64,000 nt of DNA from DATCLS01 sp036563805 (lineage in GTDB: Bacteria; Actinomycetota; Acidimicrobiia; Acidimicrobiales; VFJN01): NCBI GenBank assembly GCA_036563805.1, contig DATCLS010000056.1:1-64000 (forward strand), written 5' to 3'. The notes beneath the pieces were generated by a model. It saw nothing but the letters and a program-made list of their open reading frames with translations, was not told the DNA's origin and searched no databases. Positions 7,726 to 16,049 of this stretch are shown piece after piece. Made by a program: the position numbers and the translations under genes. The first letter of the stretch is position 1; every line of letters begins with the position of its first letter.

Positions 7726-9390
7726 CTACTGCCGTCGTCGTGATCGCCCGGCCCGATCGGCGCTCGGGACCGCCCGGAGCGGGCGCGGGCGGGCCGGATC
7801 GGACCCCGCCCCGGGCGCGCCCGGCCGCGGCAGGGGCCGCCCGACCGGTCGCACGCGCGGCCCCGGCGAAGACCCCGAGGGGCCCGACGACCCCGAGGGA
7901 CCCTCGAACCCCCGGGACTCGGGCGGCAGCGACGGCGCCCGCGGCCCCGCCGGGGTCTTGCCCAGCGGCGCCCCGCCGTTGTTCGGGAGGCCGTTGGCCT
8001 CGACCTCGGGCACCGCGGGCGGCGGCTTGACGATGCCCGCCTCGCGCAGTGCGTCGCGCAGCGAGGCGGCCCGCACCACCCGCAACCCGTCGGGCGGGTC
8101 GGGCGCCGAGCGGGGCACGATGGCCGCCGTGAAGCCGAGCCGGGCGGCCTCGGCCAGCCGCCGGTCGGTGCGCTGGACCTGGCGCAGCTCGCCGCCCAGG
8201 CCCATCTCGCCACAGGCCACGAGCCCGGGCGCCACGGCCCGCCCGGTGGCCGAGGAGGCGACCGCCAGCGCCACCGCCAGGTCGGCCCCCGGCTCGGGCA
8301 CCCGTACGCCGCCCGCCACGCCGACGTGCACCTCGCTGGTGGCGAGCCCCACCCGGCCGTGCCGCTCGAGCACGGCCAGCACCTGGGCCAGCCGCCCGCT
8401 GTCGAGGCCCTGGGCGGTGCGGCGGGGCATGGGGGCGTTGCTGGGCACCACGAGCGCCTGGACCTCGACCAGCAGCGGCCGCTGCCCGTCGAGCACGGGG
8501 GCGACCACCGAGCCGGGGATGCCGGGCTGCCGATCGGTCAGGAACAGGGCGCTGGGGTCGGGCACCCCGCACAGCCCCCGCTCGCCCATCTCGAACAGCC
8601 CCAGCTCGTGCGTGCTACCGAACCGGTGCTTGACCGGCCGCAGGAGCCGCAGCGCGTGGTGGCGCTCGCCCTCGAACGACAGGACGGTGTCGACCAGGTG
8701 CTCGAGGACCCGGGGCCCGGCGAGCCCGCCGTCCTTGGTCACGTGGCCGACCACCACCACGGTGATGCCCTGCGCCTTGGCCTCGGCCACCAGCCGGTGG
8801 GCGCACCCCCGCACCTGGGCCACCGACCCCGGCGCCGAGGCCAGCTCGGGGTCGAACACGGTCTGGATCGAGTCGACGACCACCACCTCGGGCCGGACCG
8901 TGTCGACGTGGTCGAGCACGTGGGGCAGGGCGGTCTCGGCGACCAGCCACAGGCGGGGCGAGGTGAGGCCCAGCCGCTCGGCGCGCAGCGCCACCTGTCG
9001 GGCCGACTCCTCGGCCGAGACGTAGAGGCACGTGGCGCCCGCCTGAGCCCGGGCGGCCAGCGCCTGGAGCAGCATCGTGGACTTGCCGATGCCGGGCTCG
9101 CCGCCGAGCAGCGTCACCGACCCGGGCACGAGCCCGCCGCCCAGCACCCGGTCGAGCTCGGCGAAGCCCGTCGGCACCGGGGACGAGCCGGCGGAGTCGA
9201 CCGCCTCGGCGATCGGCACCGGCGTGGCCCGCCGGCCGAGCAGCGGCGCGCCCGGCCGCGTCGACCCCGCGGGCTCGGCGGGCTCTTCGACCAGGGTGCC
9301 GGTCGCCTCGCACGCCGCGCACCAGCCCGTCCACTGCGGGGCGGTGGCGCCGCACTCGGAGCACCGGTAGACGTTCTTCCTCCGTGCCAC
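7726..9390 (-). CDS. radA: DNA repair protein RadA
   Basis: RadA is a RecA-like branch-migration helicase. In order: zinc finger CSECG...CAAC, Walker A GGEPGIGKST, Walker B VVVVDSIQT, the RadA motif (here KHRFGSTHELGLFEM, where most members have KNRFG), and a Lon-like C-terminal domain ending near VVRAASLRDALREAG. A Pro/Gly/Ser-rich tail of ~90 residues is extra. GTG 9390 (VARRKNVYRC) was preferred to GTG 9402 because it matches family N-termini and sits 8 nt after a -10 hexamer that would overlap the other start. It is the first gene of radA-disA. Confidence 0.92.
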   Translation of the reverse strand: MARRKNVYRCSECGATAPQWTGWCAACEATGTLVEEPAEPAGSTRPGAPLLGRRATPVPIAEAVDSAGSSPVPTGFAELDRVLGGGLVPGSVTLLGGEPGIGKSTMLLQALAARAQAGATCLYVSAEESARQVALRAERLGLTSPRLWLVAETALPHVLDHVDTVRPEVVVVDSIQTVFDPELASAPGSVAQVRGCAHRLVAEAKAQGITVVVVGHVTKDGGLAGPRVLEHLVDTVLSFEGERHHALRLLRPVKHRFGSTHELGLFEMGERGLCGVPDPSALFLTDRQPGIPGSVVAPVLDGQRPLLVEVQALVVPSNAPMPRRTAQGLDSGRLAQVLAVLERHGRVGLATSEVHVGVAGGVRVPEPGADLAVALAVASSATGRAVAPGLVACGEMGLGGELRQVQRTDRRLAEAARLGFTAAIVPRSAPDPPDGLRVVRAASLRDALREAGIVKPPPAVPEVEANGLPNNGGAPLGKTPAGPRAPSLPPESRGFEGPSGSSGPSGSSPGPRVRPVGRPLPRPGAPGAGSDPARPRPLRAVPSADRAGRSRRRQ

Positions 9391-9398
9391 GCCCGCCG

Positions 9399-9404
9399 AC
9401 ACTA
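9399..9404 (-). promoter_or_regulatory. -10 element of radA (leaderless)
   Basis: TAGTGT on the minus strand ends exactly 8 nt before GTG 9390. The same geometry recurs at several other first genes in this window, supporting a leaderless radA mRNA. Confidence 0.5.
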
Positions 9405-9425
9405 CGGCCGGGGTGTGACAACCAA

Positions 9426-9452
9426 GGGCAACGACGGGACAGAACGTTGCCC
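9426..9452 (-). terminator. Stem-loop between guaA and radA
   Basis: GGGCAACG (9426-9433) and CGTTGCCC (9445-9452) are perfect complements around an 11-nt loop, lying between guaA (ends 9560) and the radA promoter. It is a likely factor-assisted terminator for guaB3-guaA. Confidence 0.5.
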
Positions 9453-9456
9453 GTGG

Positions 9457-9568
9457 GTCACTCCCAGCCGGTCGCTCCCACGCGTTCAGGCCGTCCGGGG
9501 CTCGCAGACCGGTGCACGCCGCGCCCCGGCCGCCGGCCCCGTCGCTCCCAGGCGACCCGTCACTCCCA
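9457..9568. repeat. Four copies of a 10-bp motif GTCRCTCCCA
   Basis: GTCACTCCCA or GTCGCTCCCA occurs at 9457-9466, 9471-9480, 9541-9550 and 9559-9568; the last runs into the 3' end of guaA. The reverse complement is TGGGAGYGAC. Function unknown. Confidence 0.6.
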
Positions 9569-11224
9569 CTCGATGGTGCCCGGGGGCTTGGAGGTGATGT
9601 CGTAGGCCACCCGGTTGACGCCCGCCACCTCGTTGATGATGCGGCTCGACAGCGTGGCCAGCACGTCGTAGGGGAGGCGGGCCCAGTCGGCCGTCATCGC
9701 GTCCTCGCTGGTGACGGCGCGGACGATGACCGGATGGGCGTACGTCCGCTCGTCGCCCATCACCCCCACCGACCGGATGTCGGGCAGCACCGCGAACGCC
9801 TGCCAAATCTCGCGCTCGAGCCCGGCGCGGCGCAGCTCGTCGCGCACGATGGCGTCGGCGTGCTGGAGCATCGCCACCTTCTCGGGCGTGACCTCGCCGA
9901 TGATCCGCACGGCCAGGCCCGGCCCGGGGAACGGCTGGCGCCACACGATCTCCTCGGGGAGCCCGAGCTCCTCGCCGACGCGGCGCACCTCGTCCTTGAA
10001 CAGGCTGCGCAGCGGCTCGACCAGCTCGAAGGACATGTCCTCGGGCAGGCCGCCCACGTTGTGGTGGCTCTTGATGGTCGACGCCCCGGTGCCGCCGCCG
10101 GACTCGATGACGTCGGGGTACAGCGTCCCCTGCACGAGGAACCGGGCGTCCTCCAGCCCCCCGGCCGACTCCTCGAAGACGCGGATGAACAGCTCGCCGA
10201 CGATCTTGCGCTTGTCCTCGGGGTCGGTCACGCCGGCCAGCCCCTCGAAGTAGCGGTCGGCGGCGCGCACGTGGATCAGCTCGATCTTCTGGTGGCGCCG
10301 GAACGTCTCGACCACCTGCTCGGCCTCGCCCTGGCGGAGCAGGCCGGTGTCGACGAACACGCAGGTCAGCTGGGGACCGACCGCCTTGTGGACGAGCGCG
10401 GCGGCGACGGCCGAGTCGACGCCGCCCGACAGGGCGCAGATCACCCGCCCGTCGCCCACCTGCTGGCGGATGGCGGCCACCTGCTGCTCGATGATCGACG
10501 TCATCGTCCAGGTGGGCCGGCAGTCGGCCAGGTGGTGGAGGAACTGGCGGAGCACCTGCTGGCCATGGGGCGTGTGCGAGACCTCGGGGTGGTACTGGAC
10601 GGCCCAGATGCGGCGCTCGGGCGACTCGAAGGCGGCGGCCGGCGTCTCGGGCGTCGAACCGGTGACCGTGAAGCCCTCGGGGGCCCGGGTCACGGTGTCG
10701 AAGTGGCTCATCCACACCGGCTGCTCCACGGCCTGGTCGGCCAGCAGGCCGTCGCCGGTGGCGGCGCCGTCGCGGAGGTGGAGCGTCGTGCGCCCGTACT
10801 CGCCCCGGCCCGTGCGGGCCACCTCGCCCCCGAGCTGGTGGGCGATCAGCTGGGCGCCGTAGCAGATGCCGAGGATGGGCACGCCCAGCTCGAAGATCTC
10901 GGGGTCGAGCCGGGGGGCGCCCTCGACGTGGACCGACTTGGGCCCGCCGGAGAGGATCAGCGCTTGCGGGCGCCGGGCCCGGATCTCGTCGGCCGTGACC
11001 GTGTGCGGCACGATCTCGGAGTAGACGTGCGCCTCGCGCACCCGGCGGGCGATCAGCTGGGCGTACTGGGCCCCGAAGTCGACGACCAGGCAGGTGTCGA
11101 ACTCACGGGCGGGATCCGCGGGGTCGGCGCCCCCCGGAGCGGCGACGCCCTCGACGTTCTCGGCGCCCGGGGCGGCGGGGTTCGGGGCGACCCCGGCCTC
11201 GGGGTCGCGGGGGCGGTCGCTCAC
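9560..11224 (-). CDS. guaA: GMP synthase (glutamine-hydrolysing)
   Basis: It converts XMP to GMP using glutamine and ATP. The class I amidotransferase domain carries the nucleophile in GICYGAQLIAHQLGG and the His-Glu pair in QYHPEV. The ATP-pyrophosphatase P-loop is ALSGGVDSAVAAA, and the C-terminal dimer domain ends with SKPPGTIEWE. It has a ~40-residue Pro/Ala leader before DTCLVVDFGAQY. The GTG start at 11224 overlaps the TGA of guaB3 as GTGA, so the two are translationally coupled in the XMP-to-GMP branch of purine synthesis. Confidence 0.95.
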   Translation of the reverse strand: MSDRPRDPEAGVAPNPAAPGAENVEGVAAPGGADPADPAREFDTCLVVDFGAQYAQLIARRVREAHVYSEIVPHTVTADEIRARRPQALILSGGPKSVHVEGAPRLDPEIFELGVPILGICYGAQLIAHQLGGEVARTGRGEYGRTTLHLRDGAATGDGLLADQAVEQPVWMSHFDTVTRAPEGFTVTGSTPETPAAAFESPERRIWAVQYHPEVSHTPHGQQVLRQFLHHLADCRPTWTMTSIIEQQVAAIRQQVGDGRVICALSGGVDSAVAAALVHKAVGPQLTCVFVDTGLLRQGEAEQVVETFRRHQKIELIHVRAADRYFEGLAGVTDPEDKRKIVGELFIRVFEESAGGLEDARFLVQGTLYPDVIESGGGTGASTIKSHHNVGGLPEDMSFELVEPLRSLFKDEVRRVGEELGLPEEIVWRQPFPGPGLAVRIIGEVTPEKVAMLQHADAIVRDELRRAGLEREIWQAFAVLPDIRSVGVMGDERTYAHPVIVRAVTSEDAMTADWARLPYDVLATLSSRIINEVAGVNRVAYDITSKPPGTIEWE

Positions 11225-12330
11225 GGCGTCGACACCACCAGCTCGGCCATCTGCAGGTCCTTCAGGTTGTCGTAACCGGTCAGGGCCATCGACCGGCGCA
11301 GGGCGCCGGCCAGGTTCACGGCGCCGGTGGCGTCGTGGGCGGGGCCCACCAGGATCTGCTCGAGCGAGCCCTGGGGCTCGACCCGGACCCGCTCGCCGCG
11401 CGGCAGCGTGCCGTGCACCGTGCCCATCGTCCAGTGCCAGCCCCGCCCCGGCGCTTCGTGGGCGGCGGCCAGCGGCCGCCCGATCATCACCGCGTCGGCC
11501 CCGCAGGCCACGGCCCGGGCGATGTCGCCGCCGGTCGTGACCCCGCCGTCCGCGATCACGTGGCAGTAGACGCCGGTCTCCTCGAGGTGGCGCAGGCGGG
11601 CCGCCTTGGCGTCGGCCAGCGCCGTGGCCAGGGGCACCCCCACGCCCAGCACGTCGCGAGCGATGCCGGCGCCCCCCGACCCGGCGCCCACCAGCACGCC
11701 GGCGGCGCCGGTGCGCATGAGGTGCAGGGCCGTCTGGTACGACATGCAGCCGCCCACGATCACGGGAACCTCGTAGTGGCGGATGAACGCCTTGAGGTTG
11801 AGCGGCTCGGTCGAGCGCGACACGTGCTCGGCCGACACGATCGTGGCCTGGATGACCAGCAGGTCGGGCTCGGCCTCGAGCACGGCGTCGGCCAGCTGGA
11901 GCGTGCGGTGGGGCGTGACGGCGACCGCGCAGGTCACCCCCGCCTCACGGATCTCGGCGATGCGCTCGCGGATGAGCTCGGGTTTGATCGGCTCGGCGTA
12001 GATCTCCTGCAGGCGCCGGGTGGCCTTGCCGGCCGGCAGCGCGGCGATCTCGTCGAGCACCGGCTCGGGCGACTCGTAGCGGGTCCACAGCCCCTCGAGA
12101 TGCAGCACCCCGGCCGCGCCCAGCCGGCCCATCTCGATCACGGTGGCCGGTGACGAGACGCTGTCGGCCGGCGCCCCCAGGATGGGCAACTCGAACCGGT
12201 AGGCGTCGATCTCGCAGGAGATGTCGACGTCTTCTGGATCACGTGTGCGTTTGCTCGGGACGATCGCGACCTCGTCGAGGCGGAAGGCCCGCCGCGCCGT
12301 CTTGCCGATCCCGATCTCGACCTCGGCCAT
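11221..12330 (-). CDS. guaB3: GuaB3 family IMP dehydrogenase-related protein
   Basis: This TIM-barrel protein (369 residues) belongs to the actinobacterial IMPDH-like GuaB3 group, without CBS domains. Barrel motifs include VIVGGCMSYQTALHLMRTGAAGVLVGAGSGG (split here across the loop) and VIADGGVTTGGDIARAVACGADAVM. Where IMPDH has the catalytic Cys loop (GSICTTR), this protein has GAGIAR, so classical IMPDH chemistry is doubtful. ATG 12330 (MAEVEIGIGK) matches family starts, has AAGGTGG about 6 nt upstream, and follows a TACAAT -10. It overlaps guaA. The true substrate is unsettled for this family. Confidence 0.9.
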   Translation of the reverse strand: MAEVEIGIGKTARRAFRLDEVAIVPSKRTRDPEDVDISCEIDAYRFELPILGAPADSVSSPATVIEMGRLGAAGVLHLEGLWTRYESPEPVLDEIAALPAGKATRRLQEIYAEPIKPELIRERIAEIREAGVTCAVAVTPHRTLQLADAVLEAEPDLLVIQATIVSAEHVSRSTEPLNLKAFIRHYEVPVIVGGCMSYQTALHLMRTGAAGVLVGAGSGGAGIARDVLGVGVPLATALADAKAARLRHLEETGVYCHVIADGGVTTGGDIARAVACGADAVMIGRPLAAAHEAPGRGWHWTMGTVHGTLPRGERVRVEPQGSLEQILVGPAHDATGAVNLAGALRRSMALTGYDNLKDLQMAELVVSTP

Positions 12331-12364
12331 TGCGGCCACCTTCGACTCGATGGGGAAAGCCACG

Positions 12365-12370
12365 ATTGTA
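12365..12370 (-). promoter_or_regulatory. -10 element (TACAAT) of guaB3-guaA
   Basis: TACAAT on the minus strand lies 34 nt before the guaB3 ATG and would start a transcript with a ~28-nt leader that contains the AAGGTGG ribosome site. The 100 bp upstream consist of degenerate GACCGGGGCC-type repeats and no gene. Confidence 0.55.
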
Positions 12371-12476
12371 CCGAGAGCCGCCCCGGGGCCTCGTGACCGG
12401 GGGTCGATGACCGGCCCCGTGACCGGGGCCGATGGGAGCGACCCCGGGGCCGACCTCGGACCGACGCGACCTGGCG

Positions 12477-13292
12477 TCAGGACCGGGCGAACGCCAGCGC
12501 GGCGTCGGCCAGCGCCCCGGCCAGGCGGTCCTGGCCGTCCGGGCTCGTCAGCGCCGCGGCGTCCTCGGCGTTGGCCAGGTTGCCGGCCTCGACCATCACC
12601 GCCGGGACGCCGGCCCAGTTGAGCGTCCCCAGGTCGTCGCGCTGGACCAGCCCGCCGCCGCCGACGTAGCCGGCCGGGGCGAAGCCGGCGCCCACCAGGG
12701 CGTCCCGCACGGTGGCGGCCAGCTCGGCCGACGGCCCCACCGTGTCATCGGTGTAGCCGGGGCGGTGGCCCGGGTGGATGACGTGGAAGCCCCGCGCCGT
12801 CGGTGGGGCCCCGTCGGCGTGGATCGAGACCAGCGCGTCGGCGCCCGCCGCGGCCGCCATCCGCCCCCGCTCGTCCACGCAGGGGCCGACGCCCGCGTCG
12901 TCGGTCCGGGTGAGGACGACCCGGGCCCCGGCGGCCTCCAGCCGGTCCCGGACCAGCTGGGCCACGGCCCAGTTGATCGAGGACTCGGTGGTGCCGTCGG
13001 CCGTGGCCGTGCCGGTGGTGTTGCACGGCTTCTGGAACCCGCCGGCGTCGACGGGCCGGCCGATCTCGTCGGGGTGGACGCCGTTGGCCCCGTTGTGGCC
13101 CGGGTCGACCACGATCACGGGCCCGTCGCCGGCGGGCGCCGAGGACGAGGCCGACGAGGGCGTCGACGGGGACGCCTCGGCCGACCGGGAGGCCGACCCG
13201 TCCGCCTCACCGCCCGTGCCGCAGGCGACCGCGGGGAGGAGGGCGAGGGCGAACGCGAGGGCGAGGACGGCGGTGAGAGCGCGGCGGCGCAC
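12477..13292 (-). CDS. Lipoprotein N-acetylmuramoyl-L-alanine amidase (Amidase_3)
   Basis: It is predicted to cleave the amide bond between MurNAc and the stem peptide at the cell surface. An N-terminal signal peptide ends with a lipobox-like LLPAVAC, followed by a Ser/Ala linker. The zinc amidase fold shows VVDPGHNG (first zinc His), an ESSINWAVAQL segment with Glu, VSIHADG (His), and VMVEAGNLAN carrying the catalytic Glu. The GTG start at 13292 is exactly 8 nt after a TAGCGT hexamer. It is divergent from guaB, with no functional link evident. Confidence 0.88.
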   Translation of the reverse strand: MRRRALTAVLALAFALALLPAVACGTGGEADGSASRSAEASPSTPSSASSSAPAGDGPVIVVDPGHNGANGVHPDEIGRPVDAGGFQKPCNTTGTATADGTTESSINWAVAQLVRDRLEAAGARVVLTRTDDAGVGPCVDERGRMAAAAGADALVSIHADGAPPTARGFHVIHPGHRPGYTDDTVGPSAELAATVRDALVGAGFAPAGYVGGGGLVQRDDLGTLNWAGVPAVMVEAGNLANAEDAAALTSPDGQDRLAGALADAALAFARS

Positions 13293-13300
13293 CGGCGCGC

Positions 13301-13306
13301 ACGCTA
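13301..13306 (-). promoter_or_regulatory. -10 element of the amidase gene (leaderless)
   Basis: TAGCGT ends 8 nt before GTG 13292; there is no ribosome site between them. Confidence 0.5.
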
Positions 13307-13338
13307 CCGGGACCGTTCCGAGCGCGGGGGCAGGCGAT

Positions 13339-13344
13339 TACACT
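13339..13344 (+). promoter_or_regulatory. -10 element of guaB (leaderless)
   Basis: TACACT ends 6 nt before the guaB ATG at 13351. A weak -35 (TTCCGA, 13316-13321) lies 17 nt upstream. The bases between are pyrimidine-rich, with no Shine-Dalgarno. Confidence 0.6.
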
Positions 13345-13350
13345 TTCTTC

Positions 13351-14865
13351 ATGGAGGCCAACGACGCATCTCCCACGCCGTTCCCCCGCGGCGGTTTCCC
13401 GGCCAAGTTCGCCAAAGAGGGCCTGACGTTCGACGACGTTCTGCTCCTGCCGGCCGAGTCGTCCGTCGTCCCCGCCGAGGTGAGCACGCGCACCCGGCTC
13501 ACCCCCGCCATCGAGCTGGCCATCCCCATCGTGTCCGCGGCCATGGACACGGTGACCGAGGCCCGCCTGGCCGTGGCGCTCGCCCGGGCCGGCGGCATCG
13601 GCGTCGTCCACCGCAACCTGTCGATCGACGACCAGGTCGGCGAGGTCGACAAGGTCAAGCGCAGCCAGTCGGGCATGATCGTCGACCCGGTCACGTTGCC
13701 CGCCGACGCCATGGTGCGCGACGCCCTGGCGGTCATGGAGCACTACCACATCTCGGGCGTGCCGATCACCGACCCGGCCGGCCGGCTCGTGGGCCTGCTC
13801 ACCAACCGCGACCTGCGGTTCATCGACGAGGCCGACCAGCCCATCAGCAACGTGATGCGCAAGCCGCCGCTGGTCACGGCCCCGCTGGGCACCACGCTCG
13901 AGCAGGCCAAGGAGATCCTCTGGCAGCACCGCATCGAGAAGCTGCCGATCGTCGACGACGAGGGCTTCCTCAAGGGCCTGATCACGGTCAAGGACATCAA
14001 GAAGCAGACCGAGCACCCCCTCGCCACGCAGGACGAGGGCGGCCGCTTGCGGGTGGGGGCCGCGGTCGGCGTGGGGCCCGACGCGCTCGAGCGGGCCGAG
14101 CGGCTGGTGGCGGCCGGGGTCGACGTGCTGGTGGTCGACACCGCCCACGGCCACAGCCACGCCGTGCTCGACGTGGTCAAGCAGGTGAAGAGCTCGTTCG
14201 ACGTGCAGCTGATCGCCGGCAACGTGGCCACGGCCGAGGCGGTCGACGCCCTGGCCGGGGTGGGGGCCGACGCGGTCAAGGTCGGCATCGGTCCGGGCTC
14301 GATCTGCACCACCCGCGTCGTGGCCGGGGTGGGCGTGCCCCAGGTCACGGCCATCTACGACTGCGCGTTGGCCGCCGCCCGCCACGGCGTGACCGTCATC
14401 GCCGACGGCGGCATGCAGTACTCGGGCGACATCGCCAAGGGCATCGCCGCCGGTGCCGACGCGGTGATGCTGGGCAGCCTGCTGGCCGGCGTCGACGAGT
14501 CGCCGGGCGAGGTCGTCCTCCACCAGGGCGAGCGGTTCAAGGAGTACCGGGGCATGGGCTCGCTGGGCGCCATGAAGGGCCGGTCGTTCTCCAAGGACCG
14601 CTACTTCCAGGGCGACATCGACGAGGCCGAGAAGCTCGTGCCCGAGGGCATCGAGGGCCGGGTGGCCTACAAGGGCCCGCTGGCCAACGTGATCCACCAG
14701 CTCATCGGCGGGCTGCGCACGGCCATGGGCTACTGCGGCGCCGCCACCATCCCCGAGCTGCAGGAGGGCGGCCGCTTCGTCCGCATCACCGGGGCGGGCC
14801 TGCGCGAGTCGCACCCCCACGACATCACGATCACCAAGGAAGCGCCCAACTACGGGCGCATGTGA
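13351..14865 (+). CDS. guaB: IMP dehydrogenase
   Basis: It oxidises IMP to XMP with NAD, the committed step to GMP. The 504-residue protein has the normal layout: barrel start GLTFDDVLLLPAESSV, two CBS modules at ~110-225 (VREALAV-like VRDALAVMEHYHISGVPI and EKLPIVDDEGFLKGLIT), the catalytic loop VGIGPGSICTTR, the flap with EYRGMGSLGAM, and a C-terminal NYGRM. The CBS pair usually mediates nucleotide feedback. ATG 13351 agrees with the leaderless promoter. Unlike the usual actinobacterial order with guaB3 directly downstream, guaB3-guaA here is divergent, with an amidase between. Confidence 0.96.
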   Translation: MEANDASPTPFPRGGFPAKFAKEGLTFDDVLLLPAESSVVPAEVSTRTRLTPAIELAIPIVSAAMDTVTEARLAVALARAGGIGVVHRNLSIDDQVGEVDKVKRSQSGMIVDPVTLPADAMVRDALAVMEHYHISGVPITDPAGRLVGLLTNRDLRFIDEADQPISNVMRKPPLVTAPLGTTLEQAKEILWQHRIEKLPIVDDEGFLKGLITVKDIKKQTEHPLATQDEGGRLRVGAAVGVGPDALERAERLVAAGVDVLVVDTAHGHSHAVLDVVKQVKSSFDVQLIAGNVATAEAVDALAGVGADAVKVGIGPGSICTTRVVAGVGVPQVTAIYDCALAAARHGVTVIADGGMQYSGDIAKGIAAGADAVMLGSLLAGVDESPGEVVLHQGERFKEYRGMGSLGAMKGRSFSKDRYFQGDIDEAEKLVPEGIEGRVAYKGPLANVIHQLIGGLRTAMGYCGAATIPELQEGGRFVRITGAGLRESHPHDITITKEAPNYGRM

Positions 14866-14890
14866 CGCCCGGGCCGGGCGGACATCGCCG

Positions 14891-14920
14891 GGGGCGGGCG
14901 GAGGCCGCCGGCCCCGCCCC
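14891..14920. terminator. GC inverted repeat between guaB and the Nudix gene
   Basis: GGGGCGGG (14891-14898) pairs with CCCGCCCC (14913-14920) across a 14-nt spacer in the 74-bp gap between two convergent genes. No U-run. Confidence 0.4.
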
Positions 14921-14939
14921 ATGCTCGGTCGTCGGCCGC

Positions 14940-15857
14940 TCAGTCGTGGGCGATGTCGCCGCGGCCCAGCGTGCCGGTGACGATGCCGAGCAGCTGGCGG
15001 AGCATGGCCGCGGTGGCGCCCCACAGGCTGTCGCCGACCAGCTCGAAGAAGAAGATGCGCCGCTCGCCTCCGGGAAACGGCCAGCGCTCCTCGCGGTAGA
15101 TGGCCGGGTCGAGCAGCTCGGCCAGCGGCACGTGGAGCACGGCCTCGACCTCGGCCGGGTTGGGCGTGGTCTCGGGCCGCCGCGGCAGCACGCCGACCAG
15201 CGGGATGATGTACGAACCGCTCGTCACCGTGCCCAGCTGGTCGAGCTCGCCGACGATCTCGACCAGAGACGGGTCGAGGGCGATCTCCTCCTTGGCCTCG
15301 CGCAGGGCGCCGTCGACCGGCGTCTCGCCCAGCTCGATGCGGCCGCCGGGGAAGCTGACCTCGCCCTGGTGGCTCCGAAGGGACCAGGTGCGGCGGGTGA
15401 GGACGACGACCGCCTCGCCGCCGTCGTCGTACAGCGGGGCCAGCACCGCGGCCGGGCGCGTCGTGACGCCCGCCTGGGCGCGGGGCGACGGCACAGGCGG
15501 CCCCAGGTCGGCCAGGGCCCGGCGGACGTCGGCCACCGAGGGCCGGCGCGCCGTCGGCGGCAGGTGGGCCCAGGGCGCCGGGGCGCCGAGCGTGGCGGTG
15601 GGCGGACGGGGGATGCGCTGCGGGCCGCCGCGGCCCGGCGGCACCGGCGCGGGCGGCGGGGCGGGCGGGCCGTCGATCTGCCAGCCGGCCGCCCGGCGGC
15701 GGGCGGCCCACTCGGCCATGGCGGCGTCCTCGCCGGCCCCGGCCGCCGGATCGGAGGCCGCGGGCTCGGCGCCGGCGGGGGCGGAGGCGGCCGGATCGGC
15801 GGCGGGGTCGGAGGAAGCGGGGCCGGAGGGGGCCGGGCCCGCGGGCGGGTCAGCCAC
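14940..15857 (-). CDS. Nudix hydrolase, NudL-like (CoA pyrophosphatase type)
   Basis: The Nudix box reads GRIELGETPVDGALREAKEE, with all Glu ligands present, and is preceded by LTRRTWSLRSHQGEVSFPGG, the signature of the NudL/CoA-hydrolase branch. The likely reaction is hydrolysis of CoA or its esters to phosphopantetheine and 3',5'-ADP; specificity is inferred. About 125 residues of Ala/Pro-rich sequence precede the domain, of which only RRPSVADVRRALADLG looks structured. The GTG start at 15857 overlaps the upstream 61-residue gene by 8 bp; ATG-based internal starts cannot be excluded. Confidence 0.82.
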   Translation of the reverse strand: MADPPAGPAPSGPASSDPAADPAASAPAGAEPAASDPAAGAGEDAAMAEWAARRRAAGWQIDGPPAPPPAPVPPGRGGPQRIPRPPTATLGAPAPWAHLPPTARRPSVADVRRALADLGPPVPSPRAQAGVTTRPAAVLAPLYDDGGEAVVVLTRRTWSLRSHQGEVSFPGGRIELGETPVDGALREAKEEIALDPSLVEIVGELDQLGTVTSGSYIIPLVGVLPRRPETTPNPAEVEAVLHVPLAELLDPAIYREERWPFPGGERRIFFFELVGDSLWGATAAMLRQLLGIVTGTLGRGDIAHD

Positions 15858-16035
15858 CGTCGCCCGCCGTCGAGGCCGCCGATCGGGCGTCGGCCTCGGC
15901 GGCGAGGGCCTCGAGCAGCTCGCGCAGGCCGCCCGTCTTGAGGTTGCTCATCACCCGCCCGGGCGGCGTCTCGCCCCGCTCCCACTCCAGCCAGTGAGCC
16001 AGGAGCTTGTGCGGGTCGGGGGCCGGAATCTCCAT
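15850..16035 (-). CDS. Small conserved-looking protein of unknown function
   Basis: The product is 61 residues and starts MEIPAPDPHKLLAHWLEWER, then VMSNLKTGGLRELLEALAAE, a short helical protein without membrane segments, cysteines or signal peptide. It is supported as a gene by a TAGCGT -10 exactly 8 nt before its ATG, by codon bias, and by its overlap with the Nudix start, which suggests coupled translation. I do not recognise a named family. Confidence 0.7.
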   Translation of the reverse strand: MEIPAPDPHKLLAHWLEWERGETPPGRVMSNLKTGGLRELLEALAAEADARSAASTAGDGG

Positions 16036-16043
16036 GACCGACC

Positions 16044-16049
16044 ACGCTA
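16044..16049 (-). promoter_or_regulatory. -10 element of the small-protein/Nudix operon (leaderless)
   Basis: TAGCGT ends 8 nt before ATG 16035. It is the same hexamer and spacing as at the amidase gene (13301-13306). Confidence 0.5.

Noticed and set aside
9403..9559. A purine riboswitch or other structured RNA near guaA
   Set aside because: The spacer is downstream of guaA and shows only a terminator-like stem and short repeats; no purine-aptamer pattern was found here or before guaB/guaB3.
12432..15941. A 1,169-codon open frame on the + strand, and similar very long frames at 40123-44937 and 39524-43396
   Set aside because: They are shadows opposite or beside well-supported genes (guaB, glmM, GlmS-like). 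High GC makes stop codons rare in the antisense and third-position frames; the translations are Arg/Gly/Pro-rich with no family motif.
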